From positions 17,762,743 through 17,826,742 of the forward strand of contig CM046836.1 of NCBI GenBank assembly GCA_025618425.1: 64,000 bases of DNA, given 5' to 3'. The notes under the pieces are model-generated. The model had not been told where the DNA came from, did not search any database, and saw only the letters and a program-made list of their open reading frames with translations. Below, piece after piece: positions 46,810 through 57,593 of the stretch. Both the position numbers and the translations under genes were made by a program. The stretch's first letter is position 1, and the number at the start of each line of letters is the position of its first letter. This stretch comes from Heliocidaris tuberculata (taxonomy: Eukaryota; Echinodermata; Echinoidea; Camarodonta; Echinometridae).

Positions 46810-47066
46810 GGTCCGCTCGCTATATAAGGACCGCTATTCATTTGACACGCGTTATGAATAACGGTCCTTATGAATAGTTTGAATAGTGGTCCTTATGAAT
46901 GGAGGGCCTTATGAATAGCGAGGTGATTTGTCTATGGTTTGCTCGCTATTTAGAAGGACCGCTATTCATACAAAACCAGTATTCATTTAGTCACGCGTTA
47001 TGGATAGCGGTCCTTATGAATAAGTGGTTCTTATGAATAGCGGTCCTTATGACTAGCGAGGTTACC
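46810..47066 (+). mobile_element. Modular fold-back element, copy 1
   Basis: Eight units of AAGGACCGCTATTCAT or its complement, alternating in orientation. Outer ends GCTCGCTATATAAGGACC and CTTATGACTAGCGAGG are inverted. ACGCGTTATG occurs twice. Non-coding. Confidence 0.8.
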
Positions 47067-47346
47067 CCAATTTTTGGGTGGGTCATTTTATGCAGGGGGG
47101 GGGGGATGTAGACCATTACAAAAATATCATTTTTTAACATACACACACACGCACACGCACTCTCTCTCTCTCTCCTCTCCTATGCTCTCTTCTGCTCTTT
47201 CTCTATATATCCCATCTCCCCCCCCCCCCTCTCCCTCCCTCACTTTTATTCATTTCTTTTTTATCCAATATCTGCCTGAATCATCATCTAAAATCGGGAG
47301 GAGAACATTCACTGGGACTCTTAGGCTTGACAATCCACAAGTAATC
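47067..47346. other. Simple-sequence-rich stretch
   Basis: G-run, (CA)n, (TC)n and C-run between 47094 and 47240. The 102-codon plus ORF is an artefact. Confidence 0.6.
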
Positions 47347-50300
47347 TTTTTTTTTTTTTCAGTTTGTTTTCCCCCACAGTAGGGCGTTTTATTAAATAAT
47401 ACATGAAACACAGAATACATTTTCGCTCATAATTTGAAAAAAAACAGCTGATGAGTGAAAAAGGCATACAAACAATGACTGATCACAATAATGTCATAAT
47501 GCAATGTAATTTACTGATAATAATCAAAAGATTGAAAGAGGACCAGGGTTTAAAGATGCAAAATTGTAAAATAATACCCTGTCGATTATAACATCTTTCC
47601 GACATTAGTCGAAAAGATTGTTAAAATTTAACCAACACCTTTCAAACACATCTTCCTTCATATTTTCACAAAAAATAGTTCTTTCCAAAACGAAATAACT
47701 CTTTACCTCGTTAAATGCTTTCTGTGGTATAAGGCGAATTCCCAACTTAATTTTGTAGATTATCCACTTAAGCCAAATGATAAGTGAATTTAAGGCTATA
47801 TTGAATTTAGTAGGTGTGATGCCAAAAAGAACATTTTCAATAGTTAATTTTATTACAAATTTGCATCTTTCATACAATCTCTTTTCAAAGTATTCCCATA
47901 CTTTCCTAACCAGGTGACATTCAAAAAACAAGTGTTCAATAGTTTCATCATGCAATAAACAGAAAGCACATGTACTGCTTGATTTAACCTGGATTTTACA
48001 CAAATACATATTTGTTGGAGTAATACAATTGATTAAGCAGTATTGGAACCATCTAAGTGTAACATCTTGCATTGTTTGAAACGGAATAGAATTAAAACAA
48101 CGCCATTTCTTTGGTGAAATTTGCTTTCCAGTTTTCTCTTCCCATCTTTCTTTCTTTGGAATATTATTTAATACCTTTCCTTTTACCAAAGGAACATAAA
48201 TATTTTTACACCCTTTTCTTTGTTTCATCAAAATACTAATGATATATGGTCTAAAAGGGGTGGTTAACTTCACAAAATCATCAACAGATTGTGACAAACT
48301 ATCCAACTTTTCATTTATTTCCTGCTGTATGATAAAGTATGTAAGGTAATCAATGGAAATATTGTAGGTTTCAATAATTTGTTGTCTACTTAAAACATGA
48401 CCATCTGGCCCAATTAAGTCATTGACAAATCTTAAACCCTTCTGACTCCAGTGTCTAAAATTGACAAGATTTTTATGTATTACAATGTATTCATTATGAC
48501 AAAGGAGTTCAGAGAAAAATTCTTCTTTGCTAGAGCATCGATTTGCTTTCCTAAAACTAAACCATGAAGAAATAACATCTTTCCAAAAAGGATTCGTTAT
48601 TAAGTCAACAAACTTTTCCAAATAACCTTGACTATAAAGTATAAAATTACAATCCGGAAATGGAACCGAACTCAGAAAAGAATTCAAGCAAACATTGTCT
48701 ATGAATCCACTGTAAATTCTTCGTATCCAAGTTATTTTTAGCGCAGAAAAGAAACATTCAGTGTTTACCATCTTCACACCACCATCTATATAGGAATTAC
48801 ACATTTGACTTCTTTTAATACGATCAGGTTTCTTTTTCCACAAAAAACTAAACAGAAGTTTGTCCAGCTCTTTCATAAACATAGATGATGGATTTGGCAA
48901 GGACAGAATCAAATAGTTGAATTGCGAAAGGAAAAGTGTTTTAACAAGAGTTACTTTACCCAATGGGGTTATGTTCCGATTTGACCAAACTTGAATTAGA
49001 CGTTTCACCTTATTTAAAGCTGGAGTATAATTTAGAGATACAATATTATCCAAATTTAAAGAAAAGTTAATACCTAAACATGTGAAGCAACCATCCTCAA
49101 TCCAAAATAATTTCATTTTGGTTTTTGTTCGGTAAGGGCTGTATTTTTTTGATCCAATCCAAACAATTTTAGTTTTACCTGCATTAATTTTTAATCCTGA
49201 AAATGAATAAAACTTCTCAATCACAGTTAGGGAACTGTTCAGAGACTCACTGGAACCATCTAAAAAAAGTGTTGTATCATCTGCGTACTGAGTAATTTTA
49301 CGTACATTCCCGTTAATATTTATGCCTTTAATAGAATCGTTTTGACGAAGCATAATTGCCAATATTTCAGCACACAACAAGAATAAATATGGCGATAATG
49401 GGTCCCCTTGCCTACAACCTCTACTTATATAAAAACGTTCTGATAAATAACCATTTATGTATACTGAAGACATATTTTCATTATAAAAAGTTTTAATCCA
49501 CTGATTAATAGAAGGCCCCAAGTTAAAAATTTCTAAAACTTTACACAAAAACGTATGGGAAACAGAATCGAAAGCCTTTTCGAAGTCCAGTAACAGAATC
49601 ATACCAGGAATATTTTGTTCTTCAGTTTCATAAAGAGTGTCATAAATTATTCGAATGTTTTCTCCAATATATCTATTCTCCATAAATCCTTTTTGGTCTT
49701 CATGAATAATTAGGTGTAATATCTTTTTGATTCTATTAGCTATGGCAGAAGATGCAATTTTATAAGATGTATTTAAAAGAGTTATAGGCCTCCAATTTTG
49801 TAAATATTGTCTGGGTTTATCTCCTTTGGGTATCAAAGAAATGATTCCCATTCTTTGAGAATTAGAAAGCTTTCCTGACTTATAGGAATAATTAATTGCT
49901 CTAACTAAGAAATGTACCAAATCTTTCAAAAAAAACTTGAAAAATTCTATTGTGAAACCATCCGAGCCAGGGGCCTTCCCATTCTTCATTTTTTTCAAAC
50001 TTTCGGTTACTTCTGTAAAAGTTAAAGGTCCACCTAGTCTCTCCATGGTATGATCTTCTAGTTTTTTTATCTTAAAATTGTTTAATGTGTCATGAACAGC
50101 TTCTATATCCAAAACATGATCTTTGTTACAAAATAATTTTGAATAGAATTTCTTACATTCATTTAGAATTTCTTTTGGATTGTTAACAACTATTCCATTA
50201 TTCAAAGTTATAGATGACATTGTTTTTTCGACATTTCTTTTCTTTTCCAGATTTAAAAAAAAATTTGAAGGTTTTTCTCCGTATGCAATTGCGTTTATAC

Positions 50301-51700
50301 GTGCTCTAATCATTTGACCTTTCAATTTCACATTTCTTAAATCTTGAAGTAAAATACGTTTCTCTAACAGTTCTTTTTCTAAGTCGCTGTTAGAATTAAA
50401 GTTTAATTCACTTTCCAATCTTTGGATACTCTTTTCTAACACAACTTCTTCCTCGTTCCTTTCTTTTTTCTTCTTCACAGAATAAGAAATAGATAAATCT
50501 CTAATTTCCATTAACGAGACTTCGAAAAATAACTGATCATTTATAGTCAGGTGCAGGTCTCGATTTGGTATGTCTTGAATTTTTCCTACCACATACGGAG
50601 ATACAGCATATTGTTTTTTAATATCAACAATTTTTTCAGACACTAGTTGTGCATACACTTGATCTTCTAGAAGGGAGTTGTTAAATTTCCAATAGCCTTT
50701 ACCTCTTTCAAAATCAGAAGACCTAAGACTTAAAGTAACCATTGAGTGATCTGTACGATAACCTGGCAGTATATCTGTTTCTTTTAAAATAGACAAAAAC
50801 TCTTTTGAACACAGAAAGAAATCTAAACGGGATTGTTTTACTGGAGATGTTCTTCTCCATGTAAATCTTTTTATATTTTGATTTTGTTGTCTCCATGGAT
50901 CAATCAATTCAAATTTATTTTTTAAGTCTTCAACCATTTTTTTAGCTCTTGGATTGTTTACGTTAACATAATTGTAGTTATCCATAGTTTGATCTTGTGT
51001 TAAATTCCAGTCTCCACACATGATAATATGTGGATTATCTAAATCAGTTAAAATTTTCCCAATCCTTTCATAGAAAGCAGGAGTATCTTCATTTGGCCCA
51101 TACAGTGATATCAATGTAAATCTCAATGAGATCATTTCTAAATCCAGAATTACCCAGTTTCCTTCATGATCGATTTTTGTTTTATGAACAGTAAAATCAA
51201 ATTTTGGATTGAATAAAATGGCAGTTCCCCGTGACTGTGTGTTTCCGAAACTGAAAAAACCCTTTCCTTTCCATTCTTGTTTAATAATATCAGCTAATCC
51301 TGTATCAAAATGTGTGTCTTGTAAACAATAAATTGACTCATTTTTGCTACTCAAATAATCAAACACATCTTTCCTTTTACCTTTATCACCTAGTCCTCTA
51401 CAATTCAATGTTATAATTCTGACCTCAGCCATAACCAAACAACATTCCAGTTTTTCTATACAACACACTCAGTAGCTTAAGATAAAATATGTTCTGCAAG
51501 ATATTTTTTCTCTGAGTTGTAACACATCTACTGTGGGTTTTTTCTTTATACCGACATAGAACAAGAACATTTACACATACACAGACAAAACATCTTAAAT
51601 AAACTCCTTCCATCGAGCTTGACATTATGACTATACAAGATATTCCAACCCACGTAAAGTCAAAACATTTTTTGTTCCTTTTTTTTTTTTTTAGCTGAAA
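47347..51700 (-). mobile_element. Tx1/L1-like LINE with intact ORF2
   Basis: Minus-strand non-LTR retrotransposon. The poly(A) tail is the T-run at 47347-47359. The 3'UTR is about 245 bp, then comes the full-length ORF2. Upstream of ORF2 only about 230 bp of non-ORF1-like sequence precedes an A-rich run (T-run at 51677-51692), so ORF1 is missing or the copy is 5' truncated. A target duplication was not identified. Confidence 0.85.
47605..51432 (-). CDS. LINE ORF2: APE endonuclease - reverse transcriptase
   Basis: Reading frame of 1275 codons from the ATG at 51432 (in-frame extension to 51468). It encodes target-primed reverse transcription functions. The N-terminal endonuclease shows LNCRGLGDKGKR, CLQDTHFD, SLYGPNED, CGDWNLTQD, RLDFFLCS and TDHSMV. 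The usual catalytic Glu of LQETH is Asp here. The reverse transcriptase shows LIPKGDKPRQYLQNWRPI, LLLDFEKAFDSV, GCRQGDPLSPYLF and the catalytic YADD (49287-49276). A C-terminal zinc-knuckle-like CAFCLLHDETIEHLFFEC follows. No stop or frameshift interrupts it, implying a young copy. Motif spacing suggests the Tx1 branch of L1-like elements. Confidence 0.93.
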   Translation of the reverse strand: MAEVRIITLNCRGLGDKGKRKDVFDYLSSKNESIYCLQDTHFDTGLADIIKQEWKGKGFFSFGNTQSRGTAILFNPKFDFTVHKTKIDHEGNWVILDLEMISLRFTLISLYGPNEDTPAFYERIGKILTDLDNPHIIMCGDWNLTQDQTMDNYNYVNVNNPRAKKMVEDLKNKFELIDPWRQQNQNIKRFTWRRTSPVKQSRLDFFLCSKEFLSILKETDILPGYRTDHSMVTLSLRSSDFERGKGYWKFNNSLLEDQVYAQLVSEKIVDIKKQYAVSPYVVGKIQDIPNRDLHLTINDQLFFEVSLMEIRDLSISYSVKKKKERNEEEVVLEKSIQRLESELNFNSNSDLEKELLEKRILLQDLRNVKLKGQMIRARINAIAYGEKPSNFFLNLEKKRNVEKTMSSITLNNGIVVNNPKEILNECKKFYSKLFCNKDHVLDIEAVHDTLNNFKIKKLEDHTMERLGGPLTFTEVTESLKKMKNGKAPGSDGFTIEFFKFFLKDLVHFLVRAINYSYKSGKLSNSQRMGIISLIPKGDKPRQYLQNWRPITLLNTSYKIASSAIANRIKKILHLIIHEDQKGFMENRYIGENIRIIYDTLYETEEQNIPGMILLLDFEKAFDSVSHTFLCKVLEIFNLGPSINQWIKTFYNENMSSVYINGYLSERFYISRGCRQGDPLSPYLFLLCAEILAIMLRQNDSIKGININGNVRKITQYADDTTLFLDGSSESLNSSLTVIEKFYSFSGLKINAGKTKIVWIGSKKYSPYRTKTKMKLFWIEDGCFTCLGINFSLNLDNIVSLNYTPALNKVKRLIQVWSNRNITPLGKVTLVKTLFLSQFNYLILSLPNPSSMFMKELDKLLFSFLWKKKPDRIKRSQMCNSYIDGGVKMVNTECFFSALKITWIRRIYSGFIDNVCLNSFLSSVPFPDCNFILYSQGYLEKFVDLITNPFWKDVISSWFSFRKANRCSSKEEFFSELLCHNEYIVIHKNLVNFRHWSQKGLRFVNDLIGPDGHVLSRQQIIETYNISIDYLTYFIIQQEINEKLDSLSQSVDDFVKLTTPFRPYIISILMKQRKGCKNIYVPLVKGKVLNNIPKKERWEEKTGKQISPKKWRCFNSIPFQTMQDVTLRWFQYCLINCITPTNMYLCKIQVKSSSTCAFCLLHDETIEHLFFECHLVRKVWEYFEKRLYERCKFVIKLTIENVLFGITPTKFNIALNSLIIWLKWIIYKIKLGIRLIPQKAFNEVKSYFVLERTIFCENMKEDVFERCWLNFNNLFD

Positions 51701-51957
51701 AGAATAATTAGACAACTACTCTTCTTGTCAGTCAAACAAAATTAAAAACCCTTTAAAATATGCTAGTCTTCACATGCTAAAATAAGGGAAGGAAATAAAG
51801 GAAAAGCAGGCATGTTTTCTGTCAACTTACATGTAAATGTACTTATCACATACCACTGTTTTACATTCATGCCACCAGGCATTGTTAAATCATGACAGTT
51901 GTTTCTTAAAACAGGTAAGGCCTGAAAAATGACAAACAACCAACACTCATATGAACA

Positions 51958-53122
51958 TAATACAGTCTCTAATTTCAGACCTACAGGTTACAACTTTACA
52001 CTCTTCCCTGTATTACCTTTGGAACTGAAATAATCATTACCCTTGGTACATGTAGTTACAATGCATACATACAAGTAGGAAATATTTTTTTCCATTCCAA
52101 GGCAAGATTTCTCATCCTGCTCTTTTAAGTAAAACATTATGAAATATCAATTACTGTATTTCTTTGAATTACAATGTTCTATGCATTAATCTTCCTTTTT
52201 TCCCCCTTCAATAGGCATGGTAACATCTAACGACATACATACATACATGTATGTTTCACCCAAATTCAAGCAAAAATTATCTCTATTTTGAGGTCTAAAT
52301 ACATGTAGATAAAACATATTGATTTCAAATCATTTCCTGAAGTTTGTAGATTTTTTTTTCTTCCTCCTCCCAGTTAGTTATATCTGACCAGCATACTATT
52401 CTCTGGGATTCCTTGGAAAATAATCACTCATTGACCATGCCAACTACAAAAACGTAGTAATCATTCCATTCAGAGTCATTAAATGTTATAATAAATCTCT
52501 TCTTGAAGTAAAAGTTTACAAAAATTGAGACATCAATACTCATACTGTATATCTTATATTTACCATGGCATTGCTTTTGTTTTTAAGTTTTTGCAATAAC
52601 ATGATCTTCAGATATATTTCTGGTAAAATCAGTAAAAAAAAAAAAAAAAAAAAAAATCTTTGTACTTTATTTTGAAGTGGTAAATAAATAGAAAAAAGAC
52701 CTTTAAGCAACAATAAACATGATATTATAATATGAGACCTACACTAGCCACTCTCCTTTGTGTTACCTTCAGAACTGAAATAATTGTTACCCTTGGTATA
52801 TTAGTTACAATGCAAAGTATACAAGTTGGAAATATTCTTTCCTTCCATTCCAAGGCACAAAATGCTACAAAAATTCTTATCCTGTTCTTTTGAATTTATA
52901 AAACATTATGAAATATTAACACTATTACTGTGTTTCTTTGGTTTACAGTGTACTATGCATTCTTCATTTTTTCCCCTTCAGTAACCGTAGTAGCATCCAC
53001 AGACCAGGAAGATGTAAGTACCTGCACAGACATACTTCACTTGATTCAAGCAGAAACTTTTTCTATTCATTTTGAGGTCTACATAAACAACGCACATAGA
53101 TTTCAAATCATTTCCTGGAGTC

Positions 53123-53150
<28 letters not shown>
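51958..53150. repeat. Diverged ~420-bp direct duplication (period ~770 bp)
   Basis: 51966-52370 and 52733-53150 align throughout: AACTGAAATAAT.(A/G)TTACCCTTGGTA, AACATTATGAAATAT and GATTTCAAATCATTTCCTG. Copy 2 contains TTTTTTCCCCTTCAG followed by 32 bases and GTAAGTACC, a possible small exon (VTVVASTDQED). Copy 1 lacks the donor. The gene, if any, is not identified. Confidence 0.6.
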
Positions 53151-53159
<9 letters not shown>

Positions 53160-54331
53160 TCTTTTGGTTATAAGGATGATCAAGGGCACCTTCCCCTTAC
53201 AGGATTAATACCCTCATTTGATGATATTACTTTTACAATGGTTTTGCTATTGAAATGATTATGGTTATTTGCAAAGAATAAAAACAAAATTACGGAAATT
53301 TGTACTACAATTTATTATCTTTGATAATTATTTAGATTTTATGTGATAGATAATAATTACAGATGTGTAATAAAGATATTTATTCAGAAGTTGGATTAAG
53401 TAAACCTCGCTATATATTTATGAGGTTGTAGCTGTGTGTGTTCATTTATTTTTCTTTCGCTCGTATAAATGAAAAGGTAGAGGGGTACATGTGGAAATAA
53501 AATCATAATGACACAGAAATCAAAGTAGATAGCTATGCATTATGATAATACCGCCAGCTTGAGTTCATAAATTGTTGTTGAAGGCAATCTCCTCCATGCG
53601 GCAGGCATTTGGCGCGTTTCTAAAAATAGCCACTAACGTAATACATGTATAGCTAAGGTAGCTAATTTGCATATTTGGATACAGATACAAAATAGTATGC
53701 AACCCTAACCCTAATCCTAACCTTAAATATATTTAAAAAAATAAAAGCGTCTAGTTCTAGAAACTTGCCTCTACGACTGGTTGAATAATATCTACCATCT
53801 CCTGCAGTATAGACTAAAATATGCACCCTGAAAAAAAAAGCGAAATCCCATGTGGTTCAGAGAAGTCACCTTGAAACAACCAATGGATCCGGCATTCATT
53901 CCGTGGAGGGGGCACAATTCAGGAAATGTTAAAAACCATTAACAACAAGAAAAAGGATCATCGGATATTTTGAGTGAATTTAAATCCAAAATTCTTATAA
54001 TTATGTAGCAGGCTTTTTTTTTAAAAAAAGGACCCACCCTCCCCCCCCCCCCAAAAAAAAAAAAAAGACAAAGACAAAAAGAAGAAATTTTGCAAATGGT
54101 CGAAAGGGGGTTCAAAGTAGCCAAAATGACCAAAATGGTAAAAACGGTATAACTTCATTCATTGAGTTGATTGTTCTGGGATCATCACACATTCTAAATT
54201 AGAACTGAATGCCAAAACTCACCTACAAATGATTCAGATTAAAAATTTGACAAAGTTTCACACAAAGCAGGAATGATATTTGTAGACAAAGCAGAAACGC
54301 TATAATTTTTTTGACAGGTGTCTTTTTGGGT
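53151..54331. other. Unassigned sequence with short telomere-like motif
   Basis: ACCCTAACCCTAATCCTAACC at about 53702 resembles three to four TTAGGG units. No gene recognised. C/A runs at about 54040-54066. Confidence 0.5.
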
Positions 54332-54602
54332 GGTAACCTCGCTAGTCATAAAGACCACTATTCATAAGGACCATTTATTCATAAGGACCGCTATCCATAA
54401 CGCGTGACTAAATGAATAGCTGTTTTGTATGAATAGCGGTCCTTCTACATAGCGAGCAAACCATACACAAATTACCTCGCTATTCATAAGGACTTCCGTT
54501 CATAAGGACCACTATTCATAACTATTCATAAGGACCGCTATTCATAACGTGTGTTGAATGAATAGCGGTTTTCTATGAATAGCGGTCCTTATAGCGAGTG
54601 GA
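54332..54602 (-). mobile_element. Modular fold-back element, copy 2 (inverted)
   Basis: Reverse-oriented relative of 46810-47066, starting GGTAACCTCGCTAGTCAT and ending TTATAGCGAGTGGACC. Again about eight alternating AAGGACCGCTATTCAT-type units, and ACGCGTGACTAAATGAATAG is shared in complement. Confidence 0.8.
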
Positions 54603-55799
54603 CCCCCTTTTTTTATTCTAAAATTGTTTCCGCTGCCAAAGGAGGGGGCACAGTTTAGGGCACATTGGTAACTACGTACTTCATTTATGCTTGATTGCTC
54701 GGGTTTTATCAAATGACAACGCTTAAATAATCATTTTATTTATTTGTAGGATAGGTTTTTTTTCTTTGTTTAGCTAATGATTAAATTTCTATGAATTGTT
54801 AAGTATATGTTTATAAGTCATGTTATGGATATCAATGTAGGCCTATTCCGAATATCCGTATATTGTATAAATTTTGGTGCCCAGTTATTGTGAAGAGAGA
54901 TATTAAACATCGATCAAGCATAGTGAGTTCTTTTTGTTAAGCAAGCTGGATGAATGAAAATTGACGATATTGTTGAATTTTACCCAATATAATTCTGACG
55001 TTACGTAATCACTTTGATTTAATCTAATAAAAGTAGCAGATGTAAGTAAACTGTGTGTCATTTGCATAATCTATGCATATCAAAAATTAAATTCCTGCTT
55101 AAAGAATGAAGAAAATGATCCAAGTTTTTAAATAGAATTATTATTTACTCTTACTATATTTTTTTATTTTTTATTTTTTGTTCTTATCATTTATTTTTCC
55201 ATATTTTTTTTTTTTTTAGGGGGGGGGGTGGATTACAATTATTGAGCGTTATAAATGACTCCATTATTATTATTATTATTACTCGAATAAGTATTAATTT
55301 CCTGTTAACGAGCACTATATCGCATCGACTTGTTTTCAATTCCGGAATATCCACTGCTCATATACTAGTTATGTCAAACCATTTTGACATGTGTTTCGAT
55401 GTATATAGAGTAAACGATAAAGGTGACTTGTGGAAGTATCATGATAGCCGTCAATATTCTATTGGGGGTGGGGTAGAAGACGGTCACCCAGTAAATCTAG
55501 AATGAAGAATGTATCCTATATAGAGTATAACCTCCGATAATGCGTCTGTTTCTCTGTTTCTCTTGTTCTGAAATAAGCTCCCTTGAAAACCTTCCTCTTC
55601 TATCATTATTTTCATATTTGAACGTTAATCCATCTTCACAAAAAATACATTTGGGTATTCTGTCTTTCTTCAACCCCCCCCCCCTCTCGTCCACAGGCAC
55701 TCCCCCCCTTCTTTCTCTCTCCCTCACTTCCTTTATTCTACACACTCTGTCTCCCCTCAGTCTCCCCCGTTTCCATGGCACACTTCTTTCTCCCTCTTC
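54603..55799. other. Unassigned AT-rich sequence
   Basis: No supported gene. The 87-codon ORF at 55242-55505 is unrecognised. Confidence 0.5.
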
Positions 55800-56000
55800 A
55801 GTTTTATTCTTGTTCTTTTCTTTTCTTTTTCTTTTTCTTCTTCTTCTTCTTCTCCTCCTCCTCCTTCTTCTTCTTATCATTATTCTTTTTATTTTTTTCT
55901 TCTTCTGCTTCTCCTTCTTCACCAACCCCTCTTGCTCTCCTTCTTCCCTCTCATCCACCCCCCCCCCTCCTCATGCCCACTCCCTCCCTCTCTCTCTCTT

Positions 56001-56046
<46 letters not shown>
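55800..56046. repeat. Polypyrimidine tract (TTC, CTCC and CT repeats)
   Basis: About 250 bp almost purely C/T on the plus strand, ending in (CT)n. Opposite-strand Arg/Glu/Lys-rich and same-strand Ser/Leu/Phe-rich ORFs are artefacts. Confidence 0.88.
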
Positions 56047-56050
<4 letters not shown>

Positions 56051-56879
56051 ACAACACTCACGTGCGCGAACTACCCACACCCACCCACAACGCCCATAAC
56101 ACATATGCCTCTCCCCCTCCCTCACCAGGAATTTTTTTACAAAATGAATTATACATAAGGTACAGAAATAAGGAATATATGAGAGTACAATAAAAGAGAT
56201 GGTCCATTTTAAAACACACGAATATAAGAATACAAATCAACAACACACATTTCGAGATCGACTGTTGCATCTATTAAATAATCGTATCTTTAAAAAGAAA
56301 TGGTTAGCAAAATCATGTACATTGTATGTTCAGCATTCATTGACATTTTGTAATTTAGCGGGTAGTCTAAAAAAGTACAAATTCACATTCAAACTGCACC
56401 TCATTATTGAATATAATAACGTATTATCTCATTCATTGTTGATGTCTACCAGAGCTGAACTTTTTCGACTAATTCGAAACAGACCCCAAAAGAGGCCATT
56501 CAGAACTCTATATTCCATATCATTATCATGATGTCGAATGATCAACTTGATGAAGAACAAAATTCAAGCATCAATGTGTATATTATAGAAAATCATATTT
56601 ATCACTACATGAATATGTATTCCCATTCGATCACAATGAATCCTGACCCAATTTATCAATAACAATAAAAACATACAATCATCCTTACAAAGAGGATTTT
56701 CATAGCATATTTCTGAATATTCTACATGATGGTGGATTGTGTCGACCTTGTTGGTGTCTGCCAGAGCAGAGCTCCATTGTCAGATGGGATTTTCTGCTAT
56801 TTCAAGATTTCCAGTGGTGGCCATTCATAATTCTATTTTATATAATTGTTGTCACATAAACTTTATAAAAAACGAAATA
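56047..56879. other. Unassigned, with a 110-codon orphan ORF
   Basis: The plus ORF at 56199-56531 (starting MVHFKTHEYKNTNQQHTF) has no recognised domain. Its Lys/Asn/Leu-rich composition follows the local AT bias. It may be a decayed transposon fragment or chance. Confidence 0.35.
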
Positions 56880-56887
56880 CCAACGGC

Positions 56888-57044
56888 CAGTGGCGGATCT
56901 ACATAGGGCGGAAACCGGCCCGTGCCCCCTCTTTTGAAACCCAACTGGCATACCTTAAGTACACGATGAAAACAATAACACCCTTAATTGTGTACTTTTC
57001 CGGCTCTGTGCCCCCTCTTTTACAAAATCCTGGATCCGCCCATG
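56888..57044. mobile_element. 157-bp hAT MITE with exact 8-bp duplication
   Basis: Ends CAGTGGCGGATCTA and CTGGATCCGCCCATG, flanked by CCAACGGC on both sides (56880-56887, 57045-57052). An internal GTGCCCCCTCTTTT is repeated. Confidence 0.88.
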
Positions 57045-57131
57045 CCAACGGCCTACTTAATTATGACAGCGAATTATATTTTCTGCAGCACATAAATGAA
57101 AATAATTTCTATGTCTTTTGTATTTGTTTGT

Positions 57132-57284
57132 CATGTCTGACAAACATTTGTGCTATACAAGAACCCACTATTATTTATTATTATTATGGTAAGGAATGAG
57201 AGATGATCATGTCTGACAAACATTTGTGCTATACAAGAACCCACACTTATTTATTATTATCATGGTAAGGAATGAGAGATGATC
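57132..57284. repeat. 76-bp tandem duplication
   Basis: CATGTCTGACAAACATTTG begins at 57132 and 57208. Each copy ends GGTAAGGAATGAGAGATGAT. The copies differ by a few bases in a TTATTA run. Confidence 0.92.
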
Positions 57285-57593
57285 AGACGGTAATATTTTA
57301 TAATATCACTGCATTCAGCCGTTCATTTTAATGAAAAGTGAGGCCCTCATATAATTAACTAAAAACAAATTAAAAGCAAACAAACAATTAAAAAAAAATG
57401 TCCCAACATTTATATTGAATAATTAATGTAATACGTTCAAAAAATTACATTGTAGAATTAAAGAATAGAAGGAAACAAGGTTGATATGCACATTTGAATG
57501 TATAATTAACTTAATTACCAATGATTTATATAAAAACGTGCATGAAAAAGTATACTATTTTATATAAAATAACACATTCAACTATATGCTATA

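Noticed and set aside
55497..56193. Long Arg/Lys/Glu- or Ser/Leu/Phe-rich ORFs on both strands
   Set aside because: Open frames are forced by the polypyrimidine tract and (CT)n; no stop codons arise in such repeats.
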